A stretch of 16,025 nt of DNA, taken from contig JAGZIN010000031.1 in assembly GCA_018366195.1 (NCBI GenBank), positions 1 through 16,025 on the forward strand, read 5' to 3'. Below the pieces are notes generated by a model, which saw only the letters and a list, made by a program, of their open reading frames with translations, ran no database searches and was not told the origin of the DNA. Within the stretch, counting starts at the first letter, position 1; each line of letters opens with the position of its first letter. A program made the position numbers and the translations under genes. This stretch comes from Butyricicoccus pullicaecorum. GTDB taxonomy: Bacteria; Bacillota; Clostridia; Oscillospirales; Butyricicoccaceae. This document shows positions 14,503-16,025 of the stretch, in pieces.

Positions 14503-14738
14503 TTATTTATTTTTCTCTTGCCACCAGTCTCACCTCTCCGACAGCTGCTTCATTTCGATGCCGCCATTAGGAGGAGATTTGAATCTTTCTCATATATAGT
14601 ACCTTCAGCTTTACACTGGAACACAAATCCAGTTCCATATCGTCCATAACATTCCTGAATGATATAGCCATATTCTTCACCAATATTATCCGTTTCATAG
14701 AACTTCTGAAGGATTTCTCATGCTTCCTGTGCGGTCAT
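14503..14738 (-). pseudogene. Decayed small accessory gene (premature stop and frameshift)
   Basis: A perfect GGAGGTG, 7 nt before an ATG (14736-14738), opens MTAQEA then meets TGA (14718-14720) at codon 7. The same frame continues as EILQKFYETDNIGEEYGY and on through YGTGFVFQCKAEGTIYEKDSN. A +2/-1 frameshift near CTCCTCC then leads into PPNGGIEMKQLSER, a second TGA, and DWWQEKNK with the final stop at 14503. Both TGA codons could have been TGG (Trp). I do not know the family. The order of small hydrophilic genes here resembles orphan immunity-type strips near polymorphic toxin loci, which is inference. Confidence 0.6.
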
Positions 14739-14815
14739 ATTATTTCACCTCCACAGTTGCAGAAATAATGTTCAGGTCAGCAGTTCGTCACTGAGCATCT
14801 ATGTGTATGGGTAAG

Positions 14816-15055
14816 CTACATGAAAAGGATTTCAGCCTGCTGTAATTTATCCTGCAAAGGGATTCCTCCAATCTGATATCCCGAAAGTAATGCATCAGCA
14901 TCTGAAAAAATTTGATCATTGTCTGAATTCTGAGGACCAATTATAATTCCATTTTCTGTCCAAGGAATAATCGTGTATTTCTGCCCATCTACAGAAAATT
15001 CAATATCATACCCTGTTAAAATGGCTTGTTTCAATATCTCAGGTTCAATCGCCAT
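14816..15055 (-). CDS. Small hypothetical protein, acidic
   Basis: I cannot name this 79-aa acidic protein without signal peptide or membrane segment. It starts MAIEPEILKQAILTGYDIEF, then QKYTIIPWTENGIIIG, FSDADALLSGYQIGG and PLQDKLQQAEILF. The alternating hydrophobic pattern in the first half suggests a small beta-sheet, ending in a helix. The ATG at 15053-15055 is preferred over the one at 15098 because the upstream 15 residues look non-coding and AAAGGTG lies about 12 nt before it. It lies 62 bp after the next gene on the same strand and is probably co-transcribed with it and with the decayed gene at 14503. Base composition is more AT-rich than the genes to the left. Confidence 0.6.
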   Translation of the reverse strand: MAIEPEILKQAILTGYDIEFSVDGQKYTIIPWTENGIIIGPQNSDNDQIFSDADALLSGYQIGGIPLQDKLQQAEILFM

Positions 15056-15117
15056 AGTAGCTTCACACCTTTCTGAATAAAAAGAACCTTGTTTCCACAA
15101 TTCTTTTGTTTTTTGTC

Positions 15118-15357
15118 TTATCTTTCATCTTTGTCTCTTTGAAACAAATTAACCTTTCCCTCTTTGATAGCCTGTTTCAGCTCACTCATAAATTTTTCAT
15201 TTGCTTCTATATCTTCTTTTTTGGTACTATGTATTACTTTTCTTGGAGGTTCATAGTAACTTATACGAGCAAAAAACTTATCTTCATCGCTTAACTCAAC
15301 ATATCTTTCTGCCTTTTCTTTGATTGGCAATCTTTCAAATTCATCAAAATTCAACAT
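15118..15357 (-). CDS. Small hypothetical protein, charged and helical
   Basis: This 79-aa, highly charged, mostly helical protein has the segments MLNFDEFERLPIKEKAERY, LSDEDKFFARISYYEPP, and a C-terminal helix EANEKFMSELKQAIKEGKVN. I do not recognise a named family. GGAGG sits 7 nt before the ATG, which gives good support for translation. It is the first intact gene of the minus-strand strip. I see no convincing promoter between 15358 and 15490. Codon use is AT-rich, unlike the operons to the left, which suggests recent acquisition. Confidence 0.65.
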   Translation of the reverse strand: MLNFDEFERLPIKEKAERYVELSDEDKFFARISYYEPPRKVIHSTKKEDIEANEKFMSELKQAIKEGKVNLFQRDKDER

Positions 15358-15490
15358 AAAAATTCCTCCGTTTCCAAAAAATGATACTTTCCTCTAAAGT
15401 CACCTTTTTTATTAGGAATTTCATATCTCTGTCAGATAATATTTTATTTTCTTTAGAACAGGTCACGAAACAACAAGTATTGTGAGATAA

Positions 15491-15775
15491 TCATGGGGGG
15501 ATAAAAATGTTTGGAGTATCACCACGCATGATATTTGCAGGAAACAGGAAACATAGCGCGGGAACAGAAATCCAACTGAATCGAGAAACATTTACAGGAT
15601 ATCGAAATTTTTCTCCATTACGCAGCAAACTGTTTATTGTATCACTTCTACTGCTTACATATCCATGGATTTCCCATTTTTCTTCATTTATTCAGTATAT
15701 GATAGCACTTTCATTCCTGTTTATCAAACTATCTTTACTGTTCTCATCAACAAATGCTGTAAGTGTACCATACAA
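15491..15775 (-). pseudogene. Possible decayed small gene
   Basis: A TTG (15773-15775) preceded by GGGGGGTG at 5 nt opens YGTLTAFVDENSKDSLINRN, stops at TGA (15692-15694), then stays open in the same frame through EEKWEIHGYVSSRSD and LLRNGEKFRYPVN to TGA at 15491. The polar composition looks like real coding, and the TGA could be a former TGG. The opposite strand also has a 90-codon frame (15507-15779) with GGGGGG before its ATG. It is very hydrophobic at its end, as expected for the complement of polar codons, so I favour the minus strand weakly. Confidence 0.3.
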
Positions 15776-15817
15776 TTGAACACCCCCCACCACTTCTTTG
15801 TAAGCATAGAAAGACGG

Positions 15818-15846
15818 TTGACAACTTCACGATATGCGGTTATACT
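15818..15846 (+). promoter_or_regulatory. Promoter of antisense RNA (TTGACA-17-TATACT)
   Basis: A perfect -35 TTGACA (15818-15823), 17 bp, and TATACT (15841-15846). Start near 15853. The transcript runs into the terminator shared with the small toxin-like gene on the opposite strand. Confidence 0.75.
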
Positions 15847-15852
15847 GAAAAT

Positions 15853-15945
15853 AGAAAAAGGACGCGTTGCCGGTAGACGGTTACGCCCTTAAAGTATCAT
15901 TAAAAATGACCGCTTCATTTGGACGTGAGGGCGGTCATTTTGCAT
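15853..15945 (+). ncRNA. Probable type I antitoxin RNA
   Basis: From the promoter at 15818 a transcript of about 90 nt would start near 15853. It forms a hairpin GCGT-CCG/CGG-ACGC (about 15873-15895, with a 2x2 internal loop), and ends in the hairpin at 15903-15941 with TTTT at its edge. Its last part is complementary to the stop codon and 3' end of the hydrophobic peptide gene on the minus strand. This is the convergent geometry of TxpA/RatA-type systems. No protein frame with a good start is visible in it. Confidence 0.55.
15903..15941. terminator. Shared bidirectional terminator of toxin and antisense RNA
   Basis: AAAATGACCGC and GCGGTCATTTT form an 11-bp stem with a 17-nt loop that has inner TCA/TGA pairing. 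T-runs flank it on both strands. The peptide's TGA (15935-15937) lies within the stem. Confidence 0.75.
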
Positions 15946-16009
15946 ATGTAGTGAAAAGCCACATAAAGAATGCTGTAAAAAGCATAATACGTGCAATCTT
16001 TGCATACAC
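15935..16009 (-). CDS. Small hydrophobic peptide, probable type I toxin
   Basis: GTG at 16007-16009, preceded by GGGGGTGA at 5 nt, encodes 24 aa: VYAKIARIMLFTAFFMWL then FTTYAK. A GTG three codons earlier (16018) would give 27 aa. A basic N-terminus followed by one membrane helix, a length under 30 aa, and a convergent antisense RNA overlapping its 3' end are hallmarks of type I toxins that insert into the membrane. It differs from the Fst and holin-like families I remember, so I assign the class by architecture, not by homology. Its promoter would lie beyond the right edge of the window. Confidence 0.55.
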   Translation of the reverse strand: MYAKIARIMLFTAFFMWLFTTYAK

Positions 16010-16025
16010 AGCGTTCACCCCCTTC

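Noticed and set aside
14503..15775. TGA read as Trp in the small minus-strand genes
   Set aside because: TGA is the normal stop of several intact genes here (pgeF, mnmA, araC), so recoding is not needed; decay explains the pattern.
15507..15779. 90-codon plus-strand frame with GGGGGG before its ATG
   Set aside because: Not called: strongly hydrophobic tail typical of an antisense shadow, no family motif, and the minus strand reads more like a protein.

Overview
The window looks like chromosomal DNA of a low-to-mid GC, gut-type Clostridia species (Oscillospiraceae/Butyricicoccaceae-like). I infer this from RNase Y, a YlmD/PgeF homologue, GGAGG-type ribosome sites with GTG/TTG starts, TTGACA/TATAAT promoters and short intrinsic terminators. 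No species call is possible from the sequence alone.

Layout. (1) 1-1685: RNase Y (rny, minus) with a 3' terminator and its own consensus promoter. (2) 2048-6384: a plus-strand housekeeping operon of pgeF, an orphan solute-binding lipoprotein, mnmA and a CPBP membrane protease. The first three genes overlap by 4 bp each. The operon ends in a hairpin at 6405-6444. (3) 6660-6872: a strong promoter and a strong terminator enclose about 170 nt of hairpin-rich sequence, a candidate small RNA. (4) 6890-11199: a prophage-like early module. A CI/LexA-type repressor (plus) is divergent from a minus-strand operon: Cro-like HTH, an 80-aa protein, a Rad50-like zinc-hook ATPase, a DnaD-like replisome organizer with iteron-like pentamer repeats, and a small phage-type HTH protein. 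The divergent region carries an array of TTCG-N7-CGAA operators, one lying exactly in the spacer of a perfect TTGACA-17-TATAAT promoter. No integrase, terminase or structural gene is present. (5) 11252-14417: an AraC-type regulator, then an inositol-dehydrogenase-like oxidoreductase and a TIM-barrel sugar isomerase/epimerase, probably for inositol or related polyol catabolism. (6) 14490-16025: an AT-rich accessory strip of small minus-strand genes, at least one decayed by stop codons and a frameshift. It ends in a probable type I toxin-antitoxin pair: a 24-27 aa hydrophobic peptide opposed by a convergent antisense RNA sharing one terminator.

How parts work together. The repressor, Cro-like protein and operators form a lysogeny-type switch that should control the ATPase/replication operon. 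The AraC protein probably senses a sugar or polyol and may act on the downstream catabolic pair. The most interesting signals are the operator array, the pentamer repeats inside the replisome organizer gene, the unassigned RNA at 6703-6872, and the convergent toxin/antisense pair at the right edge.
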